Program-made: the position numbers and the translations under genes
Part shown: positions 49,754-56,984 of the stretch, in pieces
Layout: each line of letters starts with the position of its first letter
Position numbering within the stretch: the stretch's first letter is position 1
The notes under the pieces: generated by a model
Database searches by the model: none
What the model saw: only the letters and a program-made list of their open reading frames with translations
Told to the model about the DNA's origin: nothing
Assembly: GCA_965249175.1 (NCBI GenBank)
Contig: OZ252227.1
Coordinates: 5,518,001 to 5,582,000, forward strand
Reading direction: 5' to 3'
DNA length: 64,000 nucleotides
From: CAZYFH01 sp965249175
Lineage (GTDB): Bacteria; Acidobacteriota; Vicinamibacteria; Vicinamibacterales; UBA8438

Positions 49754-50746
49754 ATGACGCGCCGTGGCACCGACCGTACGCCAGGCACCCACGGACCTGG
49801 CAGCGCAGCCGGACTCGAGGGACGGTGCTTTCTCTCTGTGCTCGACTTCCAGCCCGCCGACCTCGAGCACAACCTGTCGCTGGCGGCTGCGGTGAAACGA
49901 GACCGGCACCTCGGGAAGGAGGCGGCCACGTCGGCCGCGCTCGAGGGCACCTACGTCGCGCTCCTGTTCGAAAAGCCGTCGCTGCGGACACGGTCGACGT
50001 TCGAGATCGCCATCCGCGAGCTTGGCGGCGATTTCATCGACCCCGATGCTGATGTGGCGCTCGGCAAGCGGGAATCACTCGCCGACGTCGGCCGCAGCCT
50101 CGAGCGGTGGGTGTCGGGCGCCGTCGTCCGCACCTACGAGCAGGCCCGTCTGCGGGATCTCGCGCTCGCGACCACGGACTTTCGCGTCATCAACGCGCTC
50201 AGCAATGAGGAGCATCCCTGCCAGGCGCTCGCGGACTGTCTGACGCTGCAAGAGCGCTGGGGTGAGACCGACGGCCGAACGGTGGCCTTCGTCGGCGACG
50301 GCAACAACGTGGCGACGTCATTCGCGCAAGCGGCCACGATGCTCGGCGTCAGCGTTCACGTCGCGTCGCCCGAAGGGTTCGAGCTCCCGCTCTCGGTCGA
50401 CGCCGATGTCGCGCGGGTGGCGCGCCAGGGAGCCGAGCTTCGGCGGTTTCACGACCCGGTTGTCGCGGTGCGCGACGTTGACGCGGTCTACACCGACGTG
50501 TGGACCTCGATGGGTCGCGAAGCGGAGGTGGCCCTGCGCCGGCGGTTATTCAGTCCCTACCAAGTCAACGACGCGCTGATGGCCCACGCGAAGCCCGATG
50601 CGTGCTTCCTCCACTGCTTGCCGGCGCATCGCGGTGAAGAAGTGACCGATTCGGTCATGGACGGCGCAGCATCGGCGGTCTTCGATCAAGCCGAGAACCG
50701 GTTGCACACGCAGAAAGCGCTGCTCTTGATGGTGTTCGAGGATTAA
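49754..50746 (+). CDS. argF: Ornithine carbamoyltransferase
   Basis: Converts ornithine and carbamoyl phosphate to citrulline. The 330-residue protein has carbamoyl-phosphate loop EKPSLRTRSTFE, the HPCQALADCLTLQE motif and ornithine-binding FLHCLPAHRGEEV, which point to ornithine rather than N-acetylornithine as substrate. The first 20 residues are low-complexity and poorly conserved; a later start near CFLSVLDF is possible. It is the last gene of the rightward arg operon. Its 3' end overlaps the convergent purE by four bases. Confidence 0.94.
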   Translation: MTRRGTDRTPGTHGPGSAAGLEGRCFLSVLDFQPADLEHNLSLAAAVKRDRHLGKEAATSAALEGTYVALLFEKPSLRTRSTFEIAIRELGGDFIDPDADVALGKRESLADVGRSLERWVSGAVVRTYEQARLRDLALATTDFRVINALSNEEHPCQALADCLTLQERWGETDGRTVAFVGDGNNVATSFAQAATMLGVSVHVASPEGFELPLSVDADVARVARQGAELRRFHDPVVAVRDVDAVYTDVWTSMGREAEVALRRRLFSPYQVNDALMAHAKPDACFLHCLPAHRGEEVTDSVMDGAASAVFDQAENRLHTQKALLLMVFED

Positions 50747-51243
50747 CCGCCGCCCTCGACCTTCGCGGCCGCACGCTCCACCTTCTCGGCCAGCCTCGCT
50801 TTGTAGGCTTTCAGCGCCGCGGCGATCCGCTCGTCGGCCAACGCGAGGATCTGCACCGCCAGGACCGCGGCGTTGACGGCGCCAGCCTTCCCGACAGAAA
50901 CGGTGGCGACCGGCACGCCGGGCGGCATCTGGACAGTCGCAAGCAGCGCGTCCCATCCGGTGAGCGGCGAGGAATCGATCGGCACGCCGATGACCGGCAG
51001 CGTGGAGTGGGCCGCCACGACGCCTGCGAGATGTGCCGCGGCGCCGGCACCGACGATGAAGACCTTGACGCCGTTGGCGGGCGCCTCACTGATCAGGCGC
51101 TGCACGCGATCCGGCGACCTGTGCGCCGAGGCAACCGTGAGGTGCGACGACACGCCGAGCTCGTCGAGGACGTCGACCGCCTTCCGCATGATTGGGGCAT
51201 CGGAATCAGATCCGATCAGTATCTGCACCTGTCGATCAGCCAT
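50743..51243 (-). CDS. purE: N5-carboxyaminoimidazole ribonucleotide mutase PurE
   Basis: Moves the carboxylate of N5-CAIR to CAIR in purine synthesis. The 166-residue class I enzyme has ILIGSDSDAPIMRKA, the VASAHRSPDRV loop with the catalytic histidine, VGAGAAAHLAGV and PVIGVPIDSSPLTGWDALL. The start overlaps the purD stop by eight bases, so the two are coupled. purK is not present nearby. The 3' end overlaps the convergent argF. Confidence 0.94.
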   Translation of the reverse strand: MADRQVQILIGSDSDAPIMRKAVDVLDELGVSSHLTVASAHRSPDRVQRLISEAPANGVKVFIVGAGAAAHLAGVVAAHSTLPVIGVPIDSSPLTGWDALLATVQMPPGVPVATVSVGKAGAVNAAVLAVQILALADERIAAALKAYKARLAEKVERAAAKVEGGG

Positions 51244-52558
51244 GCTGTTTCAACCCTTCCTCCGCACCGTCGCCGATTGCCAGTACTGCCTTCTGCCCGA
51301 TGTCAGTCCGCACGTGGCAGCCGTCGAACGAGATGCGGCCGACGGCGTCGTAGGCGCGCGCGATCGCTTGCGCGTAGGAGCTCCCGCGCCCGACCACGGT
51401 CAGCACGCGGCCACCCGCCGTCACGATGGCGCCATCGCGTTGTGCGGTTCCGGCGTGATTGATTCGGACTCCCGGCACGGACGCCGCCTCGTCGAGCCCC
51501 GCGATGGACGCCCCTGTCGCGTACGGACCCGGGTAGCCACCCGACGCCATGACGACCCCGACGTGCGGGTCGGTGGTGACGCGCCAGGCCGCGTCGCCCA
51601 AATTGCCGTTTGCCGCCGCGAGCAGGACGGGTGCCAACTCCGAATCGAGCATCGGTAGCACGACCTGTGCCTCCGGATCGCCGAAGCGCACGTTGAACTC
51701 GATCACCTGTGGCCCGGCCGCGGTGAGCATCAGGCCGACATACAGCACGCCACGGTATTCGTGCCCTTCGGACCGCAGACCCTCAAGGGTCGGCGTCACG
51801 ATTTCCCGCATCACCTGCTGTTCGAGTGCCGTGTTGAGGAGCGGACTTGGCGCGAACGCACCCATGCCACCGGTATTGGGCCCGGCGTCGCCGTCGAACA
51901 CCCGCTTGTGATCCTGACTCGACGGAAGGGCCAGACCGCGGCGGCCGTCGGTCACGACGAAATACGAGACCTCGGGACCGGCGAGGCACTCCTCGATCAC
52001 CACTTGCGCTCCGGCATCGCCGAAGCGTCGGTCCACCATGGCCTCGTGGACGGCGGTCTCGGCCGCGGCACGGTCCGCCGCGACCGTCACGCCCTTGCCA
52101 GCCGCCAGGCCGTCCGCCTTTACCACGACCGGGAAACCGAACACATCCCCGCTGACCGCGTCGAGGGCATCGCGCTCGGTGTCGCAGACGCGAGACCGCG
52201 CCGTCGGCACACCATGCCGCGCCATGAACGCGTTGGCGAAGGACTTGCTCGATTCGAGCTGGGCTGCAACGCGGGACGGTCCGAAGAGCGAGCGACCCTC
52301 GGCCGCAAACACGTCGGCCACGCCGCGAGCCAGCGGCAGCTCAGGCCCCACGACAGTGAGATCGACTGATTCGCTGACCGCGAGATCGAGCAGCGCAACC
52401 GGGTCGCCGACGTCGACCGGCACACATCGCGTCGCCGGCTCACGGCTGATGCCGGCGTTGCCCGGTGCACAGACCACCGCCTCGACGCCGGGCTCGACGG
52501 CGAGCTTGCCGACGAGCGCATGCTCGCGCGCACCGCTCCCGATGACGAGCAGCTTCAT
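51236..52558 (-). CDS. purD: Phosphoribosylamine-glycine ligase PurD
   Basis: Adds glycine to phosphoribosylamine, using ATP, in purine synthesis. The 440-residue ATP-grasp protein has the start LLVIGSGAREHALVGKL, VVKADGLAAGKGVTVA, and FNVRFGDPEAQVVLP with metal-binding residues. All usual domains are present. ATG 52558 fits; the gap to rpsU (52559-52769) must hold divergent promoters. A TTGACA occurs at 52576-52581, but no good -10 partner was found. Confidence 0.95.
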   Translation of the reverse strand: MKLLVIGSGAREHALVGKLAVEPGVEAVVCAPGNAGISREPATRCVPVDVGDPVALLDLAVSESVDLTVVGPELPLARGVADVFAAEGRSLFGPSRVAAQLESSKSFANAFMARHGVPTARSRVCDTERDALDAVSGDVFGFPVVVKADGLAAGKGVTVAADRAAAETAVHEAMVDRRFGDAGAQVVIEECLAGPEVSYFVVTDGRRGLALPSSQDHKRVFDGDAGPNTGGMGAFAPSPLLNTALEQQVMREIVTPTLEGLRSEGHEYRGVLYVGLMLTAAGPQVIEFNVRFGDPEAQVVLPMLDSELAPVLLAAANGNLGDAAWRVTTDPHVGVVMASGGYPGPYATGASIAGLDEAASVPGVRINHAGTAQRDGAIVTAGGRVLTVVGRGSSYAQAIARAYDAVGRISFDGCHVRTDIGQKAVLAIGDGAEEGLKQHG

Positions 52559-52769
52559 CTCGCTATCTCATTAATTGACAAGGTGTTACGACGAATGACA
52601 ACCGTCATCAGACCGGCCGGACACTGCGTGGCCAGGTTTGACCACCGCCGACCTTTCGACCTAAGATGGCAGATCCGCGACGGCCAAGGGGCCCTAGCGT
52701 AGCACACCGGTTCCGACGACATTCACGTTCCGGCGGCTTCCGGATCGGCGAGGGGGGTGAACATCAGGC

Positions 52770-52967
52770 GTGGCAGAAGTCAGAATCCAAGAGAGTGAAT
52801 CGATCGAAAGCGCGCTGCGCCGCTTCAAGCGCAAGGTCCAGCAGGAAGACATCATCAAGGACATCAAGAAGCACTCCTTCTACCTGAAACCTGGCGACAA
52901 GCGGCGCGCGAAGCAAGCGCTCGCGCGCAAACGGTCTCGCAAGAAGATGCGTCGCGAAGCCGACTGA
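52770..52967 (+). CDS. rpsU: Ribosomal protein S21
   Basis: A 65-residue basic protein of the small ribosomal subunit. The sequence AEVRIQESESIESALRRFKR, then KVQQEDIIKDIKKHSFYLKP and a highly basic C-terminus (KRRAKQALARKRSRKK) is typical of S21. It starts at GTG 52770; an AGGGGGG lies about 13 bases upstream, rather far. A strong terminator follows directly, so the gene is probably monocistronic. dnaG and rpoD, often near rpsU, are absent. Confidence 0.95.
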   Translation: MAEVRIQESESIESALRRFKRKVQQEDIIKDIKKHSFYLKPGDKRRAKQALARKRSRKKMRREAD

Positions 52968-52981
52968 CGGCACCGTTCTCC

Positions 52982-53020
52982 AAAGGGCCATGCCCCGCCG
53001 TTGGGCATGGCCCTTTCTTA
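52982..53020 (+). terminator. Intrinsic terminator after rpsU
   Basis: AAAGGGCCATGCCC and GGGCATGGCCCTTT form a 14-bp perfect stem with a 7-base loop, followed by CTTACGTTT. The A-rich upstream arm makes it partly bidirectional. It lies 15 bases after the rpsU stop. Confidence 0.88.
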
Positions 53021-53031
53021 CGTTTACGTCC

Positions 53032-53197
53032 CTAGGAGCCCGTGGTGAAAGTCGCGCGGCATTCGACCGGCGATGCATCCTGCCTGGCAGCGTTGCTCCT
53101 CGGTCAAATACTCCCGGTATTCTCCCTCGTCGCGCCTTGCCAGCCATGCGCCTCACCGGTCTCGGTGCGACGCGGGACTTTCACCACGGGCTCCTAG
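53032..53197. repeat. 166-bp hairpin element (type 4, shares ends with the IS at 36585)
   Basis: It is bounded by CTAG (53032-53035, 53194-53197). The terminal repeat GAGCCCGTGGTGAAAGTCGC matches the IS ends at 36585 and 38060 except for the first base. On the minus strand the core reads GGCTGGCAAGGCGCGA, then AATAC-CGGGA-GTATT, then GAGCAACGCTGCCAGG, aligned with the other elements. An IS630 copy begins at its right CTAG. Confidence 0.85.
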
Positions 53198-54160
53198 TCC
53201 CCTGTGTCTGAAAAAGCTTCGAATAGTTTGTCGGCTGTGATGTATTGGGCGGCATGCCAAGAACAGGTCGGCCCAAAGCGAGATTGGAAGTCACCGCCGC
53301 GGAGCGAGTAGAACTTGAGCGGCTCGCCCGGCGCACCCGAACGAATCGGCACGTGGCCTTGCGGGCGAGGATCGTCCTGAGGAGCGCGCGTGGCGAATCG
53401 AACGTGGCGGTCGCGGCGAAACTGCGCTGCTCGAACGTGACGGTCGGCACGTGGCGACAGCGGTTTAGGGTAGGTCGCGTCTGTTTATCGAGAAGGTGCG
53501 GGACATTGTCGGCCTCTACTTGCACCCACCCGACCACGCCGTCGTCTTGTCATTCGACGAAAAGCCTCAGATTCAAGCCCTCGAGCGAGCGCAGCCGATT
53601 CTGCCGATGGACCTGGGTCGCCCCGAACGCCAGACGCACAACTACATCCGCCATGGCACGGTGGACCTCTTCGCGGCGCTCAACGTCGCGACCGGCCAGG
53701 TCGTTGCGCACACCAAGAAGCAGCATCGGTCGAGGGACTTCGTGAGCTTCCTGCGCGAGATCGACGAGCGGGTGGACTCCGCCCTCACCGTCCACGTGAT
53801 CCTCGACAATCTCTCGGCGCACAAGTCCCCGCTGGTCAAACGATGGGTGGCCCGCCACCCTCGCTTCCAGTCCACTTTTACGCCGACCTACTCCGCCTGG
53901 CTCAACCTCGTCGAGCGGTTCTTTGGCCTCCTCACCGAACACGCCCTCAAGCGCGGATCACATACCAGCCCACACGCGCTGCGCCAAGCCATCTATGCCT
54001 ACGTGGACGCCCACAATGACGAGGGCAAACCGTTCACGTGGACCAAGACAGCCGACGAAACTCTCGCGAAGGTGAAACGGTTCGGACAGCGCACCGTTCA
54101 AGTCCACGGTGGCCCCAGATGACCAAACGACTTTTTGAAGAAATCAAAGATTACGGGGAC
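53197..54160 (+). mobile_element. IS630-family insertion sequence, internally deleted copy
   Basis: This is a 964-bp copy of the element at 19668-20863 in the opposite orientation, flanked by TA (53195-53196, 54161-54162). The ends are GTCCCCTGTGTCTG and, inverted, GTCCCCGTAATCTTTG. It lacks exactly 232 bp from the transposase region (1,196 minus 964). Confidence 0.88.
53254..54122 (+). pseudogene. IS630 transposase remnant (232-bp deletion)
   Basis: The N-terminal part matches the intact copy from MPRTGRPKAR to WRQRFRVGRV. About 77 codons are then missing, and the DDE part resumes at FIEKVRDIVGLYLHP in a different frame, because 232 is not a multiple of three. The DDE motifs (FDEKPQIQ, ILDNLSAHKS, LNLVERFFG) remain readable to the end. 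A few substitutions (QSTFTP for QFHFTP, HTSPHAL for HSSPHAL, ADETL for ADEIL) show some divergence. It cannot make a normal transposase but might still be mobilised by the intact copy. Confidence 0.92.
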
Positions 54161-54399
54161 TAGAACAACCCACCGTAAACTCGGTACTGTGTGAAAAAGT
54201 GCCGGTTTAACGGGCTCGAACTGGCCCCACCGTCTTGACACTCGCGAAAAGGGCATGGTACGGTGTCGGGTCCCTGAATGCGGATACTGCGCGTCCTGGC
54301 GGCGCAGGCGTCGGGGCAGTGGGCGCCACGAAACGGACGGGCAGGAAGCAGCGGCCGCTGGAAGAAGCAGCGGCCGCCGGGAAGCGGAGGACAAAAGCG

Positions 54400-54738
54400 A
54401 TGCAGATCGAAGAACGCCCGACCGGTGACGTGATGATCCTGGATCTCAAAGGCAAGTTGACGATCGGCGAAGGCGACGAGTTGCTCAAGGACAAGATCAA
54501 CAGTCTGATCCAGCAGGGCCACAAGAAACTGGTCATGAACCTCGAAGGCGTGCCGTATGTGGACAGCGCTGGACTGGGCGAGATTGTGCGTACCTACACG
54601 ACCGTCAGCAGACAGGGCGGCAGCCTCAAGCTCTTGAACCTCACGAAGCGCATTGAGGATTTGCTGACCATCACCAAGTTGCTCGCGGTGTTCGACGTCT
54701 TCGAAACGGAGCAAGAGGCGCTACAAAGCTTCTCCTGA
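54400..54738 (+). CDS. STAS-domain anti-sigma-factor-antagonist-like protein
   Basis: A 112-residue single STAS domain of the SpoIIAA/RsbV class. These proteins bind an anti-sigma kinase and are switched by phosphorylation of one serine. DLKGKLTIGEGDELLKDKIN is followed by KKLVMNLEGVPYVDSAGLGE with the candidate phosphorylated serine in DSAGLGE. ATG 54400 is chosen because GGAGG lies about 9 bases upstream. The frame opens earlier, through a low-complexity stretch. No partner kinase or sigma gene is adjacent. It is first in the block leading to the prenyl-phosphate transferase and glycosyltransferases. Confidence 0.9.
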   Translation: MQIEERPTGDVMILDLKGKLTIGEGDELLKDKINSLIQQGHKKLVMNLEGVPYVDSAGLGEIVRTYTTVSRQGGSLKLLNLTKRIEDLLTITKLLAVFDVFETEQEALQSFS

Positions 54739-54766
54739 TCGCCGGGTGTTCCCCGACACGCGCGGC

Positions 54767-55720
54767 ATGGCGCGCGACCCTGTTTCCGAATCCACTGCGG
54801 CCGAGTCGTCGTTGCGCCACGCGCGGCCGGCGGCCTCATTCGCCGGCCACTTGCTCGCGGCGCTGCGACCCGAGCAGTGGACGAAGAATCTTGTCGTGTT
54901 TGCTGGGCTCATCTTCGGCCAGCAACTCGGAGATCCCCGCGTCTTGGCCATCTCGGCCGTCGCGGTCGTCATCTTCTGCGCGCTATCGAGCGCGATGTAT
55001 CTCATCAACGATGTGGCCGACCGGGAGGACGACCGGCGACATCCCGAGAAATCGCGACGGCCCATCGCGGCTGGTCATGTGTCCACCACCTCGGCCGTCG
55101 TCGCGGCGGCGGTGCTGAGCAGCGTGGCACTCGCTGGGGCGTTCTGGTTGAGCCGGCCGTTCGGCCTCGTGAGCGTGGGGTTCGTCGCGCTGCTGCTCGC
55201 CTACACCCGCGTGCTCAAGCATGTCGTCATCCTCGATGTCCTGGCGATCGCCGGGTCGTTTGTGCTGCGCGCCGTCGCTGGGGCCGTGGTGATCGCGGTG
55301 CCGATCAGCCAGTGGTTGCTCGTCTGCACGGTGCTCGGGGCGTTGTTTCTGGGACTGAGTAAGCGGCGCCAGGAGATCGCCTTGCTCGGTCCGGCTGCCG
55401 CCGGTCACCGGCCAATCCTCGCGGAGTACACCCCGCTGATGCTCGACCAGTTGATTTCCATCGCCGCTGCCGCGACGTTGATCAGCTATGCGTTCTACAC
55501 GATGGGACCGGAAACAGTCGAGAAATTCGGGACCGGCTTATTGACCCTGACGCTGCCATTCCCCGTGTATGGGGTCTTCCGGTATCTCTTTCTCGTGCAC
55601 CGCCGGGACGGGGGCGGCAACCCGTCCGAGACGCTGTGGCGCGACCGCCCGCTGCTCGCGTGCGTGGTGCTCTGGGCAGCCTCAGTCGTGCTCATCATCT
55701 ACAGACCGTTCGGCGGCTAG
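54767..55720 (+). CDS. UbiA-family prenyltransferase (decaprenyl-phosphate phosphoribosyltransferase-like)
   Basis: An inner-membrane UbiA-family enzyme of about 317 residues (a GTG at 54746 would add 7). LRPEQWTKNLVVFAGLIFG and the Asp-rich motif NDVADREDDRRHPEKSRRPI identify the branch related to mycobacterial decaprenylphosphoryl-5-phosphoribose synthase, which makes lipid-linked ribose/arabinose donors. About eight membrane helices follow. In the mycobacterial pathway it needs oxidation and reduction partners not seen here. The downstream glycosyltransferases make a glycan role likely. The TAG stop (55718-55720) is inside a CTAG repeat end. Confidence 0.82.
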   Translation: MARDPVSESTAAESSLRHARPAASFAGHLLAALRPEQWTKNLVVFAGLIFGQQLGDPRVLAISAVAVVIFCALSSAMYLINDVADREDDRRHPEKSRRPIAAGHVSTTSAVVAAAVLSSVALAGAFWLSRPFGLVSVGFVALLLAYTRVLKHVVILDVLAIAGSFVLRAVAGAVVIAVPISQWLLVCTVLGALFLGLSKRRQEIALLGPAAAGHRPILAEYTPLMLDQLISIAAAATLISYAFYTMGPETVEKFGTGLLTLTLPFPVYGVFRYLFLVHRRDGGGNPSETLWRDRPLLACVVLWAASVVLIIYRPFGG

Positions 55721-55734
55721 GAGCCCGTGGTGAA
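55717..55734. repeat. One-sided terminal-repeat remnant at the UbiA-type stop
   Basis: CTAGGAGCCCGTGGTGAA matches the left end of the 166-bp element at 53032; similarity then stops. The TAG of the CTAG is the stop codon of the upstream gene. Confidence 0.7.
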
Positions 55735-55767
55735 TGACGAGCTACGCAATGAGTCAAGGTCTGTCGA

Positions 55768-55822
55768 GACGCAGGGCGCGCAGCTGCGCGCGGCGGGGCT
55801 TGGGGCCGCAGGCCCCATCTAA
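55768..55822 (+). repeat. GC-rich dispersed repeat, degenerate copy 3
   Basis: It contains a perfect 16-bp palindrome GCGCGCAGCTGCGCGC (55776-55791) and a GGGGCC-GCA-GGCCCC stem-loop (55802-55816) followed by ATCT, recalling the ends of the copies at 9479 and 25868. It lies just upstream of the DUF362 start codon. Confidence 0.5.
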
Positions 55823-55831
55823 GATCAGATC

Positions 55832-56959
55832 ATGGCCACACTCATCGATCCGCCCACCCAGCGCCCCGCGCCCGTCGCACCCCGCACGACCGCCAAGGTG
55901 GCCGTCATCAAGACACGCCCCGAGACGGTAGTCGACGACTACGCCCGCGTCATGGCCGCCGCTGGATGGCGCGACTGCCTCGACGTCACGCAGGACACCA
56001 TCATCAAACTCAACCTGTCGTGGACGAAGTACTTCCCGGCCTGCTCATCGCAGCCCTGGCAGGTAGAGGGCACGCTCCGCGCCCTGCTCGACGGTGGGAT
56101 GGCACGGCAACACATCATCCCGCTCGAAAACAAGACCGTGGTGACCGATCCGCATCGGGGCTGCCGCAACAACCGTTGGGCACCGGTGCTCGATCGACTC
56201 GGCCTCGGATTCACCGCGCTGCCGGACGTCGAGTGGAAGACGTATCAGTTCACCAGCCCCCTGCTCAAGCTCAATGAGATCTTCCCCGAGGGCATCGAGA
56301 TTCCGGCGCTCTACCCCGGCAAGCAAATCGTCCACCTGCCGACGGTCAAGACCCACGGTCATGCGGTGACGACCGGCGCCGTGAAGAACGCGTTCGGCGG
56401 CCTGCTCAAAGAGGTCCGCCACTACGCCCACAAGTACATGCACGAGGTGCTTGTCGACCTGCTCTACATGGAGCGGGAGCTCCACCCGGCGCGATTCGCG
56501 GTCATGGACGGCACAGTCTGTGGGGATGGCGCGGGTCCGAGAACGATGATTCCTCGGATTCACAACTACATCCTCGCCTCATCCGACTCGGTGGCGATCG
56601 ACTCCGTCGCCGCGCGAATGATGGGGTACGACCCGGCGACGATCCCCTATCTGCGCATGGCGCACGAACGACAGTTGGGCGTGTCCAACCTCAGCGACAT
56701 CGAGATCGTCGGAGAGGATGTGGCCGACGTCAACTTTCATTTTCAGACACGGAAGTCCCTGGTCATCTGGGGAGACCAGTTGATTCGCAAGGGCTTTCTT
56801 CGACCCCTCGAGCGTCTGCTGTTGCACTCCCCGCTCGTCGTCTGGGCGCCGTTCGCCTCGAACGTCTACCATGACTGGGTCTGGTATCCGACGATCGGGC
56901 GCGCGCGCATCCGACAGTTCCTCGACACGGAGTGGGGTCGATTGTTCTCGAGCTACTAG
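55832..56959 (+). CDS. DUF362-domain protein
   Basis: A 375-residue protein of the DUF362 family, of unknown function. Landmarks are DTIIKLNLSWTKYFPACSSQ, IVHLPTVKTHGHAVTTGAVKN, FAVMDGTVCGDGAGPRTM, ASSDSVAIDSVAARMMGYDP and DIEIVGEDVADV. Some DUF362 proteins carry ferredoxin domains; this one has no CxxCxxC motifs. There is no signal peptide or membrane helix. It lies between the UbiA-type gene and a coiled-coil protein, 25 bases upstream of the latter, so all are probably one transcript. Confidence 0.85.
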   Translation: MATLIDPPTQRPAPVAPRTTAKVAVIKTRPETVVDDYARVMAAAGWRDCLDVTQDTIIKLNLSWTKYFPACSSQPWQVEGTLRALLDGGMARQHIIPLENKTVVTDPHRGCRNNRWAPVLDRLGLGFTALPDVEWKTYQFTSPLLKLNEIFPEGIEIPALYPGKQIVHLPTVKTHGHAVTTGAVKNAFGGLLKEVRHYAHKYMHEVLVDLLYMERELHPARFAVMDGTVCGDGAGPRTMIPRIHNYILASSDSVAIDSVAARMMGYDPATIPYLRMAHERQLGVSNLSDIEIVGEDVADVNFHFQTRKSLVIWGDQLIRKGFLRPLERLLLHSPLVVWAPFASNVYHDWVWYPTIGRARIRQFLDTEWGRLFSSY

Positions 56960-56984
56960 GCCGTTACCACTCCAAGACACCATC

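Noticed and set aside
52576..52600. TTGACA near 52576 as the rpsU promoter
   Set aside because: No acceptable -10 hexamer at 16-18 bases; left unannotated.
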